Shown: positions 1 through 7,049, counted from the stretch's first letter. The stretch is DNA of 8,438 nucleotides from an uncultured bacterium (GCA_902765655.1 CACXAK010000091.1:1-8438), one strand, 5' to 3'. A program made the numbers and translations. The notes: generated by a model from the sequence alone, not told the origin.

Positions 1-34
1 TTTTCAAATTTATTGTAACTTAAATTAATGAAAT

Positions 35-63
35 TTGCCATATATTTATTATTAAATTATAAT
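35..63 (+). promoter_or_regulatory. Promoter of the lipoprotein-lgt operon
   Basis: TTGCCA at 35-40, a 17-bp spacer and a perfect TATAAT at 58-63 form a sigma70-type promoter. Transcription should begin near 70, giving a leader of about 24 nt that carries AGAGGGGA at 83-90 just before the ATG at 94. The promoter lies inside the in-frame extension to an earlier ATG at 28, which argues against that earlier start. Seen in sequence; activity is inferred. Confidence 0.7.
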
Positions 64-93
64 AAGTTAACAACCTGTTTTAAGAGGGGATTT

Positions 94-672
94 ATGAAAA
101 AAACGATATTTATAATAAGCGTTTTGCTTGTAGCTGTTGTTTCAACGGCTTGTATAAATAATTTTGCAGTAAGAGATCTTAATAACAAAGCACAAGTATA
201 TATGCAAAAAGGCGATTACCCGCAGGCAATTGAGCGTCTTAAATCAAGCATAGATTTAGATCCAAATGTTTATGAAACACATTACAATCTTGCAGTTGCA
301 TATACAAAAGCAGAAGATTACATAAATGCTTCAGAACAGTACGAAAAAGCATTAGAACTCAAACCAAATGATCCGGATACATTTTATTCGCTTGCAACCG
401 CACAAAATAACCTTGCTGTCGATATTGAACAAGGCAGAATCAGACTGAATGTTGACGGTAAATTATACAAACCGGCTCCTGATGAAATTGATTTCAATGA
501 AAAATATGAAATGAATGACAAAGAGCAAGAATTTGTTGCGGAATATAAAAAAGCCGCTGTTCTAAATTATCAGAAATATCTGGAACTTGCCCCGAAAGCT
601 CAGGACAAAGAAGAAGTTGAAAAGCAAATAGAAACTCTTACAAAAGAAGACAAAGCTAAAACTGAGGAGTAA
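94..672 (+). CDS. TPR-repeat lipoprotein
   Basis: A 192-residue exported protein. A short basic N-terminus and a hydrophobic stretch lead to a lipobox-like V-S-T-A-C with Cys20 as the predicted lipidated residue. The -3 residue is Ser rather than the usual Leu or Val, but the string fits the permissive lipoprotein pattern. TPR units are visible at about 31-58 and 60-92. A third, at about 93-171, appears split by an acidic insert of roughly 40 residues. The C-terminus is Lys/Glu-rich and probably disordered. TPR lipoproteins usually act as scaffolds on the membrane surface; the partner is unknown. The start at 94 is preferred over the in-frame ATG at 28 because it has a strong Shine-Dalgarno (AGAGGGGA), lies downstream of the promoter and puts the signal peptide at the N-terminus. 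lgt begins 4 nt after the stop, so the two genes are probably co-transcribed. Confidence 0.85.
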   Translation: MKKTIFIISVLLVAVVSTACINNFAVRDLNNKAQVYMQKGDYPQAIERLKSSIDLDPNVYETHYNLAVAYTKAEDYINASEQYEKALELKPNDPDTFYSLATAQNNLAVDIEQGRIRLNVDGKLYKPAPDEIDFNEKYEMNDKEQEFVAEYKKAAVLNYQKYLELAPKAQDKEEVEKQIETLTKEDKAKTEE

Positions 673-676
673 TTAA

Positions 677-1480
677 GTGATTATACCGGCACAAAACGAT
701 ATTGCATTTAATCTTTTCGGCATATCGGTTTATTGGTACGGAATTATACTTGCTTTGGGAATGTTTTTTGCACTTATTTGTGCAAATAAATTATTTAACG
801 AATGTCACCCTGAACTAAAAAAGGATATTATTTTAGAATTTTCACCACACATAATAATTTGCGGGATTTTATGTGCAAGATTATATTTTTGTCTTTTAAA
901 TCCCCATTATTATTTATTCCATCCGCTTGAAATTTTTGATATAAGAGAAGGCGGGCTGTCAATTCATGGAGGAATAATCGGCGGAATTTTAAGTACAATT
1001 TTTATTATAAAAAAATACAAGCTTAATTTTATGACAATTATAGATCCTATCGCTTGTGCGACCTTTTTAGGTCAGGCAATCGGCAGATGGGGGAATTATT
1101 TTAATTCAGAAGCATACGGATTACCCGTCACATCACAAAAATGGGGCTTATTTATCCCCCAAAATCGCAGAATAGCAGGATTTAGCGAATACGAATTATT
1201 CCATCCGACATTTTTATATGAAAGCATTTTAGACCTGATATCATTTTTCATTCTTTTATTTATATATAAAAAATTCGGTAAAAATTACAAAGGCATAGTA
1301 TTTTTTGCATATTTAACAGTGTATGCAATAATAAGATTTTTTATCGAAAAAATACGAATCGACAGTGCTCTCAACATCGGTTCTATACCAATTGCACAAA
1401 TTGTTTCGGTAATATTGTTTATTACAGGGATTTTGGGAATAATCACTGTCTTAAAAAAATCTAAAAATCCATCTGCATAA
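677..1480 (+). CDS. lgt: Phosphatidylglycerol--prolipoprotein diacylglyceryl transferase
   Basis: Lgt moves diacylglycerol from phosphatidylglycerol to the lipobox cysteine of prolipoproteins in the cytoplasmic membrane, the first step of lipoprotein maturation. The 267-residue protein has the usual length and about seven hydrophobic segments. Family motifs are present: G-G-L-S-I-H-G-G around His97; the signature G-R-W-G-N-Y-F-N-S-E with Arg137, Asn140, Asn143 and Glu145; H-P-T-F-L-Y-E from 176; and R-F-F-I-E-K-I-R-I-D from 220. Arg137 and Arg220 align by motif with the essential E. coli Arg143 and Arg239. The start is GTG at 677, 7 nt after GAGGAG (664-669), which overlaps the end of the preceding lipoprotein gene. 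No terminator follows; the last 20 bp overlap the convergent gene on the minus strand. Confidence 0.97.
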   Translation: MIIPAQNDIAFNLFGISVYWYGIILALGMFFALICANKLFNECHPELKKDIILEFSPHIIICGILCARLYFCLLNPHYYLFHPLEIFDIREGGLSIHGGIIGGILSTIFIIKKYKLNFMTIIDPIACATFLGQAIGRWGNYFNSEAYGLPVTSQKWGLFIPQNRRIAGFSEYELFHPTFLYESILDLISFFILLFIYKKFGKNYKGIVFFAYLTVYAIIRFFIEKIRIDSALNIGSIPIAQIVSVILFITGILGIITVLKKSKNPSA

Positions 1481-2621
1481 AATCTTCTTCTTTTTTATAA
1501 TTAGTTTTGGCTTTTGAATTTCTGACTTTATCATTTTTCTTTTTAGTTCGCTTTGACACTTTTTTATATGCATTATCAACTGAAATCTTAGTTATCGGAC
1601 TCCCGTTTTTTCTGTCATAAAAAACAAGCCAAAAATCTCTGTTTAAATTATCTACGGCAAATGAAACATCCGCAATCAGTCTGTCACCCGGTTTTACCTG
1701 CCTGAACATCAATTTTGTATTTCCAAATATTGAAGGACTGAATTTTACGCCATAATCATTTTCCAATGCCATATCGAAACCGGATAATGTTTTATCCGAC
1801 ATATTTGAAATCATAAGTGATATAGTTATTGTATTTGCATTCCCAAAAGGGTCTTTTTCATGTTTTACATTATTTATATTGATATTTAAACCTTTATAAA
1901 TTATTTCTTCTTTTTTGAGTGCTTCTTCTCTGTAAACAGGCAAATCAACAGAAGTATTGATTTTCACTTTAATCTGATCCCCCGGAGCAATAAGCACCTC
2001 TCCTCCTTTTCGAATCAAAGCAACTCCAAGACCAACAGCACCGCCAATAGCTGCGCCCCCCGCAAGTGTATAACCCTGAGAAGCAATAGCAGCTTCCCAA
2101 CCAAGCCACTGCAACGCCATTAATCCGCCAACAGCACCACCTGCAGCAGTATATCCTACATCCTGAGCCACAATTTTTGCCGTTTCTGCAACAGGATGAA
2201 GTTTTGTACTCATTTTGCCCTCAATAGGAATTTCACGCCCGTCAGGGGTTACCAAATAATCAAAAGATAAATTTAATGCTGCAGTTCTACCCATACGTTT
2301 TGTAGAAATTATCTTATCCAATCTGCCATGAGCTTTTGTTCCTTTTGGAATAATAATACCTTTATCTCCATAAACATCAGATGTTACTTCCGCAAAAAAT
2401 TCATCCCCTTCCATTGATGTTGTTGAATCCAAAACCTGAGACACAGTCATGTGAATAACATCACTTCGGTCCAAAGTTTCAATTTTTCCGGTAAACATTT
2501 GGTCATAAATTTCCTGAGAAGTCCCTGTTTCTACAACAGAACCTTTCAATGGCTCCTGTGCCAAAACAGAATTAAAACTTAACAAAGATAATACTAATAA
2601 AGCTCCGAAAAATCTTTTCAT
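1461..2621 (-). CDS. Exported Gly-rich protein with an IPKGT segment, unknown function
   Basis: A 386-residue protein with a clear signal peptide (basic start, hydrophobic core, V-L-A then Q22). Residues 52-135 look like a beta-rich domain containing I-P-K-G-T (91-95), then G-R-x-x-x-I and T-P-D-G. This recalls the I-P-x-G-[ST] segments of VirB10/TrbI-type and other envelope proteins, but I see no full match to those families. Two glycine-zipper-like hydrophobic stretches follow (about 156-180 and 184-206, e.g. G-G-A-A-I-G-G-A-V-G), which may insert in or pack on a membrane. Residues 240-350 look like another beta domain. The tail 353-377 is very Lys/Arg-rich. The ATG at 2621 has no Shine-Dalgarno and sits 6 nt after a TATAAT, so translation may be leaderless. 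Its 3' end overlaps lgt by 20 bp, tail-to-tail. Export is fairly sure; the role is not known. Confidence 0.8.
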   Translation of the reverse strand: MKRFFGALLVLSLLSFNSVLAQEPLKGSVVETGTSQEIYDQMFTGKIETLDRSDVIHMTVSQVLDSTTSMEGDEFFAEVTSDVYGDKGIIIPKGTKAHGRLDKIISTKRMGRTAALNLSFDYLVTPDGREIPIEGKMSTKLHPVAETAKIVAQDVGYTAAGGAVGGLMALQWLGWEAAIASQGYTLAGGAAIGGAVGLGVALIRKGGEVLIAPGDQIKVKINTSVDLPVYREEALKKEEIIYKGLNININNVKHEKDPFGNANTITISLMISNMSDKTLSGFDMALENDYGVKFSPSIFGNTKLMFRQVKPGDRLIADVSFAVDNLNRDFWLVFYDRKNGSPITKISVDNAYKKVSKRTKKKNDKVRNSKAKTNYKKEEDFMQMDF

Positions 2622-2627
2622 ACCGCA

Positions 2628-2656
2628 ATTATACTCTATTTATTACTCTCAGGCAA
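2628..2656 (-). promoter_or_regulatory. Promoter giving a predicted leaderless mRNA
   Basis: Read on the minus strand: TTGCCT (2656-2651), a 17-bp spacer, TATAAT (2633-2628), six bases, then ATG at 2621. The usual start site, 6-8 nt after the -10, falls on the A of the ATG. The intervening bases contain no Shine-Dalgarno. The -35 lies inside the last codons of the upstream gene, whose stop is at 2638-2636, so the exported protein can be expressed apart from the two genes upstream. Confidence 0.65.
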
Positions 2657-3163
2657 ATGTTGTTTTTGTTCATTATCCTCCGCAACTTCCTGAGCCAGCT
2701 GCTCAATAAAGCTGTTGATTTGAGCCGGCTCAAAACAATTACACGTATTCCAAATTAATGTTGTTGGCGGCTCAGATAATAACGGGCTTGGATAATCGTT
2801 ATGACATTTACCTTTTAACATATTTGCAGAACCATCAACCTGCGAACGGAATTTTGCACAACAACTGCATATTTTTAAAGTCAAACCGTAATCATTCATC
2901 TTCGACTTTAACTGTTGCAAAGCATAAATCATACCTAAATGAGAATCTGTCGTATATTTTTTATTTCGATATATAAATCTTATTTTTGCAAGCCCTGACT
3001 CGGTTGAAATAAATTCTAATTTACATGGTCTTTCGCCGTGCTTTGTCAAAACCGCAACATCCACTGTCAATTTATCAACATCTCTGTCTGAACCGGACCA
3101 TACTTTTTTCAAAATATATCTTACAGGAGGAAAATTTCTGATTATATGACATATTGAATACAC
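2636..3163 (-). CDS. Cysteine-rich orphan protein
   Basis: I do not recognise this protein of up to 175 residues. It has no signal peptide or membrane segment. Residues 30-75 look beta-rich. The second half holds a cysteine cluster: C99-S-C101-C102, then C120-H121, then C141-N-C143, a spacing that could bind zinc or an Fe-S cluster (inference). The tail (about 150-175) is Glu/Gln-rich and helical. The start is uncertain. The GTG at 3163 overlaps the end of the GT2-fold gene by 22 bp and has no Shine-Dalgarno; the next in-frame alternative is TTG at 3112, also without one. Translation may depend on coupling to the upstream gene. The stop lies only 14 nt before the next gene's ATG. Confidence 0.65.
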   Translation of the reverse strand: MYSICHIIRNFPPVRYILKKVWSGSDRDVDKLTVDVAVLTKHGERPCKLEFISTESGLAKIRFIYRNKKYTTDSHLGMIYALQQLKSKMNDYGLTLKICSCCAKFRSQVDGSANMLKGKCHNDYPSPLLSEPPTTLIWNTCNCFEPAQINSFIEQLAQEVAEDNEQKQHLPESNK

Positions 3164-4206
3164 AGGATGAAAGACATTTTTGCGTTGACAAGACTCAATA
3201 TAAATACGAGCCCCAAAATTGCCGCACTGATTATCACTGCATTTAAACTTACGACAAATTTATAATTACACGAAAACCATATAATTAAAGCATAAGATGC
3301 AACAATTAACCAAAAATTAGGATTCAATAATGAAAATATATGTTCTATAAAAGCAAAATTCAATGTCAACAGATTTTTCAGATTGTCTTTTATAATAGCA
3401 AATTTCCTTGTAAGACGAGGTTTTTTAAATGAAATATCCTGACCGTACACATAAGACTGAATATTAGGATTATACACACATTTGTAACCCATTTTTGAAA
3501 GTTCAATACTAAACTCCAGCTCAGAATTTATATCTTTAAAATCAATTCCGCCCAATTTGTCAACAACATCTTTTTTAACCACAAACAGTCCGGAATCTAC
3601 AATAGTCGCCATACCACAAAGTGTTCTTGCCTGCTTAAAGAAATTTGCAATATATTTTTTATAAACGGCCTTAATTTTATCAATTATATCAAGATTTTCC
3701 CTGCTTATATTAACTTCTCCGGTTACCGCATCACTTTTGTTTATGGTAACATTTGCGAGTGTCAGAAAGTTCGAATCAACACGTCTAATTGCATCAATAA
3801 AAACATAAGCATCAATATCTTCATCATCTTTTATACTGTTTATCAGCATAGAAATTGACTGAGTTTTGCCAAGTGTACCGACATCCTGAATATTCAATAC
3901 ATGAACAAAACGATCATTTTCAAACATGGTTTCAGAACCGTCATTACAATTGTCCAAAACTGCATATACTTTAAAATTTCCAAGCGGATAATCCTGCATT
4001 TTCAGCTCATTTACCAATTCCTCAAGACCTGCCTTATTGTTATGCGCATATATTATTACGGCTAAATTGTTCTTAATTGAATCGTATGCAGAATATTTTT
4101 TTTCAAGAGTAATACGTTTGTCTTTAAGATTTCTGCAGGCAAGCACAAACATGTATAAAGTATAAATTATTAAATATATGTATAAGATGAATAAAATATA
4201 TTTCAT
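3142..4206 (-). CDS. Membrane-anchored GT2-fold glycosyltransferase-like protein, possibly inactive
   Basis: A 354-residue protein with an N-terminal membrane anchor (about 1-24), a cytoplasmic GT-A domain (about 47-270) and two C-terminal membrane segments (about 285-313 and 318-345). This is the layout of processive-type family 2 glycosyltransferases. Family features are the first strand A-V-I-I-Y-A-H-N-N, the V-L-D-N-C-N-D-G-S nucleotide-sugar segment (83-91), G-K-T-Q-S (113-117) and S-G-L-F-V near 205. Three catalytic sites depart from consensus. The usual D-A-D is D138-A-I140. The usual T-E-D-L is N227-S-E229-L. The Q-x-x-R-W site reads R264-L-T-R-K268. The protein may be a divergent enzyme or a non-catalytic relative. 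The ATG at 4206 has GAGG (4216-4213) 6 nt upstream and a promoter further up. The next gene overlaps its end by 22 bp. Confidence 0.8.
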   Translation of the reverse strand: MKYILFILYIYLIIYTLYMFVLACRNLKDKRITLEKKYSAYDSIKNNLAVIIYAHNNKAGLEELVNELKMQDYPLGNFKVYAVLDNCNDGSETMFENDRFVHVLNIQDVGTLGKTQSISMLINSIKDDEDIDAYVFIDAIRRVDSNFLTLANVTINKSDAVTGEVNISRENLDIIDKIKAVYKKYIANFFKQARTLCGMATIVDSGLFVVKKDVVDKLGGIDFKDINSELEFSIELSKMGYKCVYNPNIQSYVYGQDISFKKPRLTRKFAIIKDNLKNLLTLNFAFIEHIFSLLNPNFWLIVASYALIIWFSCNYKFVVSLNAVIISAAILGLVFILSLVNAKMSFILCIQYVI

Positions 4207-4227
4207 AATAATCCTCTACAACTTGAT

Positions 4228-4256
4228 ATATTACTAGAAACATAATTAAAATTCAA
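4228..4256 (-). promoter_or_regulatory. Promoter of the GT2-fold gene
   Basis: Minus strand: TTGAAT (4256-4251), a 17-bp spacer and TAATAT (4233-4228). Both hexamers match the consensus at four of six positions. Predicted transcription starts near 4221, leaving a leader of about 15 nt that still includes the GAGG Shine-Dalgarno at 4216-4213. Confidence 0.5.
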
Positions 4257-4358
4257 ATTGGTACCATTTTACAGTAATTTTAGAGCTTTTTATTAATTTC
4301 TTAGATATACAAAATGTAAAGATATGTAACAAATATATACTTTTTATATAAAATCGCG

Positions 4359-4380
4359 CAATTTTTAAATATAAAAATTG
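4359..4380. repeat. 9-bp perfect inverted repeat overlapping a -35 element
   Basis: CAATTTTTA (4359-4367) and TAAAAATTG (4372-4380) are exact reverse complements separated by AATA. The right arm ends in the TTG of the -35 hexamer (4378-4383) that drives the 59-residue gene. The position suits an operator for a dimeric regulator. In such AT-rich DNA, chance palindromes are not rare. It lies within the 207-bp gap (4207-4413) between two divergent genes, which otherwise holds only the two promoters. Confidence 0.45.
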
Positions 4381-4406
4381 TTTATATAAGAGTAACGAGG
4401 TATAAT
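4378..4406 (+). promoter_or_regulatory. Promoter giving a predicted leaderless mRNA for the small protein
   Basis: TTGTTT (4378-4383), a 17-bp spacer, perfect TATAAT (4401-4406), seven bases, then ATG at 4414. The expected start site falls at 4413-4414, on the start codon. The only purine-rich Shine-Dalgarno-like stretch (ACGAGG, 4395-4400) lies before the -10 and would not be in the transcript. Confidence 0.6.
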
Positions 4407-4413
4407 TCAATCT

Positions 4414-4593
4414 ATGGATGAGAAAAGCGGACAAAACTTTGAAGTAATAGAAAATACCAGAGAAAGAGTAAATGAAGTTTCTGAAAAATCTGTAATTTCT
4501 CATCAAACAAATCCAATTGTACGCAAGTTGCTGGACTTTGGCTTGTCCAACAAAACCCGCAAATTTTCCGTACGCGATTTGTTCGGTAGATAG
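4414..4593 (+). CDS. Small charged protein, 59 residues, unknown
   Basis: ATG at 4414 to TAG at 4591-4593. The product is hydrophilic. It has an acidic/helical first half (E-V-I-E-N-T-R-E-R-V-N-E-V) and a basic second half (N-P-I-V-R-K-L-L-D-F-G-L, then T-R-K-F-S-V-R-D-L-F-G-R). It has no cysteine, signal peptide or membrane segment, and I recognise no family. Support comes from a well-placed promoter ending at the ATG, a composition distinct from the AT-rich flanks, and a sensible amphipathic sequence. The opposite-strand reading across the same DNA is Phe/Tyr/Leu-rich low-complexity sequence, typical of an antisense shadow. The gene stands alone, with a 102-bp gap to the convergent large gene. 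It could also be a remnant of a longer gene. Confidence 0.6.
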   Translation: MDEKSGQNFEVIENTRERVNEVSEKSVISHQTNPIVRKLLDFGLSNKTRKFSVRDLFGR

Positions 4594-4673
4594 ACTTAGT
4601 AACACGGTTTTATGAGGATCGATACGTACATAAATTTGTGCGGTTTGCGAAAAGTCGAAAAGATTGTACTTCG

Positions 4674-4704
4674 TTACACTTTTTTGTGTATGTTTTTAGT
4701 GTAA
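4674..4704. repeat. 7-bp inverted repeat between convergent genes
   Basis: TTACACT (4674-4680) and AGTGTAA (4698-4704) are perfect arms around a 17-base interior. The right arm covers the last codons and stop of the large minus-strand gene, and T-runs lie inside the loop rather than after the stem. It might contribute to transcription ending in this convergent junction, but it is not a standard intrinsic terminator on either strand. Confidence 0.3.
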
Positions 4705-7029
4705 TCCTGTTGGGGAAAATTCATCAAAGTAGTAAGAATTATTATATGCAAATAATCTGTCAGGAAATCCTTTGATTTTCAGTTCATTTGCATCAGTACT
4801 GATTACTTTTTTTATACCTGCGCTGTTTTTGTTTGCCGCAAAACGAGTCATCGCATTCTCAAATAATTCGAAATAATCAAGACATTTAGGGAATTTGTAA
4901 TAATCATATATTTGATTTTTGGCATTTTTACCAATAGTAGTACGAGTTTTTTTACTGCCATTTTCTGTAAGCGTTGCAATAGACGAAGTATCCGATTTCA
5001 GATAATCTTCCTCTATAATAGTTTTAATTATGGATTTTTCAATTGAATCATTTATATCAAAAATTTTTATAATATTTGATATTTTTGATTTTTCATTTGG
5101 AGAAAAACCTTTATAATCATCATATTTGCAAAGATATTCTATTGCCTTATTCTGACTGGAGTTCTGCATAATTTTTTTAGCAATTTCTTTATTAGAAGCA
5201 AGTTCAAGACTTTGAGGATAATTTTGCACGAATTCAGCATTCAATATGTATTTCCCTGCTTTTTCCATATCTATCTCATTGTTTTGATTATGCGCATATA
5301 AATTTGCATTTTTTAATATTGCATTTTCAGAATCAGATAATGAATAATCAAGATAAGTCATTATGCGCATAAGCTGAGTCTCTGCTTTCTCTTTATTTTT
5401 TAACTTATCGCCACTAATATTTTTTTCTAATATATCATTTATAATCTCAGAAATTTTAATTTGGGCAGGATCTAAACTATTTGGTTTATATTTTGAGCAT
5501 ATTCCTGCAATGTAATTAAGATTATTTTCGTACAAAATATTTATTTTGGCATCAAAGTTATCCTGTATATTTTTGAGTTCTGCAATTTTTTTATTTTCTG
5601 CTTTAATTTCTTCAATTTTTTTCTTCCGCTCGATAGCATTCATTTTTTCTGTATGTACAGGACGTATAGAATTGTCGCATACAAATTCTTCGAGATCTTT
5701 TATTGTTTTTTCTCCGTCCCAAACTTTATCTGCTTCTTTTAGAAATTTGATAAGCATTTGAATATCTTCTTCACCATACATGCAGGAATCAAATTGAACA
5801 ATCGTATCTAAAAGTCTTTCACTTTCACCAAATTTTTCTGCATAAAATGTGAGCTTCTTTTTAAAATGCTCCTGATTATAGTTTTTATAATCTCTTTGAG
5901 AGTCTTTAACTCTTGCAGAATCCTGCACAAGTTTTATTATTCTGTTGGGGAATTTATCAAATTTGTATTCCGCTTCTTTTATAGAAGACACTTTAATAGT
6001 TTCCCCGTTCTTATTGTAAATAATATCATTAGGATTTTTAAAGTTTGTATATTGCTCTTTCAAAACAGTCAAAACATAATCTTCATAATTAACATTAAGA
6101 AGTTTTATGTCATTTTCGGAAATCAGATTTTTATTTACTTTTCTGAATTCTGGAACAGAACTAAACGAACGGGTATTATGCAATTTGTAATATCTGGTAC
6201 TTACTGCCTTTGTAGTTGGTTTTATCAGTTTTTTTAACGCAGATTCTTTTTGTTCAGGAGATTTTATCTTAATGTTATCATTCAATAACTGCATTATTTT
6301 TGATGATAATAATTCCTGAGCTTTTTTCTTATCTTTTTTCACAAATGCTTCATCTAACTTTTCATAAAAATCTCTGGTAATAGTGCTTTCCAATTTTCGT
6401 GCAATTACATCTTCCGGCTTTTGAGGAATATGAATCTTCGGGTACTTTTCTTTAAGTTCTTTCAAAGAGTGAATTTCACTTATAGGGCTATAATAATCTA
6501 AAAGCACTTTTTTCAGACTAAAATTGTCATCCAACACACAAGATTTGAATTTATTCACAAGGACATAATCAGTTTTTTCATCAGAACAATAATCATTATC
6601 TCTTACAATGTAAAAATAACCTCTATCATATATTTTTTTTATAGAGTTTACTTCTTTTTTTATTTGCATAGCCCTGTTATATTTTTGTTGAGGATTAAGA
6701 ATTTTATTACCCCAAAGAATTTCACTTTCAGAATATAGGGCATCAAGCTGTTTTTTCAAAGACATCATAAGTCTTATGCCCTTATATTGAATTTCAGTGG
6801 TGTTTATTTCTTCTTGAGGGGCATCTTCTTTTAAAATTTCATCAAGCTGCCTTATAAGTTTATTTTTACCCTCATCAATATCCACAATTTTTTTACCGGT
6901 AAAATACACCAAAGGGTAAGTATAAGGAATAACAAGACTATTTGTTCCATCTGCCTGTTTATCACGTTCGGCATGATAAATATTTTGAATACTATTGTTA
7001 GAAAGTGGTCTTATTGCTTCTATTTTCAT
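4696..7029 (-). CDS. Large helical/coiled-coil orphan protein
   Basis: A 777-residue protein I do not recognise. It has no signal peptide, membrane span or catalytic motif that I can name. It is rich in Lys, Asn, Glu and Ile and mostly predicted helical. Residues 32-47 carry a hydrophobic/aromatic segment ending V-Y-F-T-G-K-K. Residues 188-212 contain L-K-E-L-K-E-K-Y-P-K-I followed by a Pro-rich turn and an I-A-R-K helix. A strong charged coiled coil runs at about 463-490 (E-R-K-K-K-I-E-E-I-K). The extreme C-terminus forms a compact aromatic motif, G-F-P-D-R-L-F-A-Y-N-N, then Y-Y-F-D-E-F and G-L-H. I chose the ATG at 7029 rather than the in-frame ATG at 7059. It has GAGGA (7040-7036) 6 nt upstream, whereas the longer form would start within the predicted -35/-10 spacer. 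It may be a structural or host-interaction protein, but that is speculation. Confidence 0.8.
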   Translation of the reverse strand: MKIEAIRPLSNNSIQNIYHAERDKQADGTNSLVIPYTYPLVYFTGKKIVDIDEGKNKLIRQLDEILKEDAPQEEINTTEIQYKGIRLMMSLKKQLDALYSESEILWGNKILNPQQKYNRAMQIKKEVNSIKKIYDRGYFYIVRDNDYCSDEKTDYVLVNKFKSCVLDDNFSLKKVLLDYYSPISEIHSLKELKEKYPKIHIPQKPEDVIARKLESTITRDFYEKLDEAFVKKDKKKAQELLSSKIMQLLNDNIKIKSPEQKESALKKLIKPTTKAVSTRYYKLHNTRSFSSVPEFRKVNKNLISENDIKLLNVNYEDYVLTVLKEQYTNFKNPNDIIYNKNGETIKVSSIKEAEYKFDKFPNRIIKLVQDSARVKDSQRDYKNYNQEHFKKKLTFYAEKFGESERLLDTIVQFDSCMYGEEDIQMLIKFLKEADKVWDGEKTIKDLEEFVCDNSIRPVHTEKMNAIERKKKIEEIKAENKKIAELKNIQDNFDAKINILYENNLNYIAGICSKYKPNSLDPAQIKISEIINDILEKNISGDKLKNKEKAETQLMRIMTYLDYSLSDSENAILKNANLYAHNQNNEIDMEKAGKYILNAEFVQNYPQSLELASNKEIAKKIMQNSSQNKAIEYLCKYDDYKGFSPNEKSKISNIIKIFDINDSIEKSIIKTIIEEDYLKSDTSSIATLTENGSKKTRTTIGKNAKNQIYDYYKFPKCLDYFELFENAMTRFAANKNSAGIKKVISTDANELKIKGFPDRLFAYNNSYYFDEFSPTGLH

Positions 7030-7049
7030 GCGAATTCCTCTATGTATAT

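Noticed and set aside
28..93. Extended N-terminus for the lipoprotein starting at ATG 28
   Set aside because: The region contains the TTGCCA/TATAAT promoter, has no Shine-Dalgarno at 28, and would bury the signal peptide.
2758..2976. Plus-strand open frame of 72 codons
   Set aside because: Antisense shadow of the cysteine-rich gene, with no promoter or ribosome-binding site.
3141..3146. TATAAT on the minus strand near the start of the cysteine-rich gene
   Set aside because: No acceptable -35 at 16-18 bp (CATCCT or similar) and no sensible start codon at leaderless distance.
4246..4605. Minus-strand open frame of 119 codons
   Set aside because: Phe/Tyr/Ile-rich low-complexity product, antisense to the 59-residue gene and crossing both divergent promoters; no Shine-Dalgarno support.
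5546..6237. Plus-strand open frames within the large orphan gene
   Set aside because: Ser/Phe/Ile-rich products that mirror Lys/Glu/Asn codons on the coding strand; typical antisense shadows.
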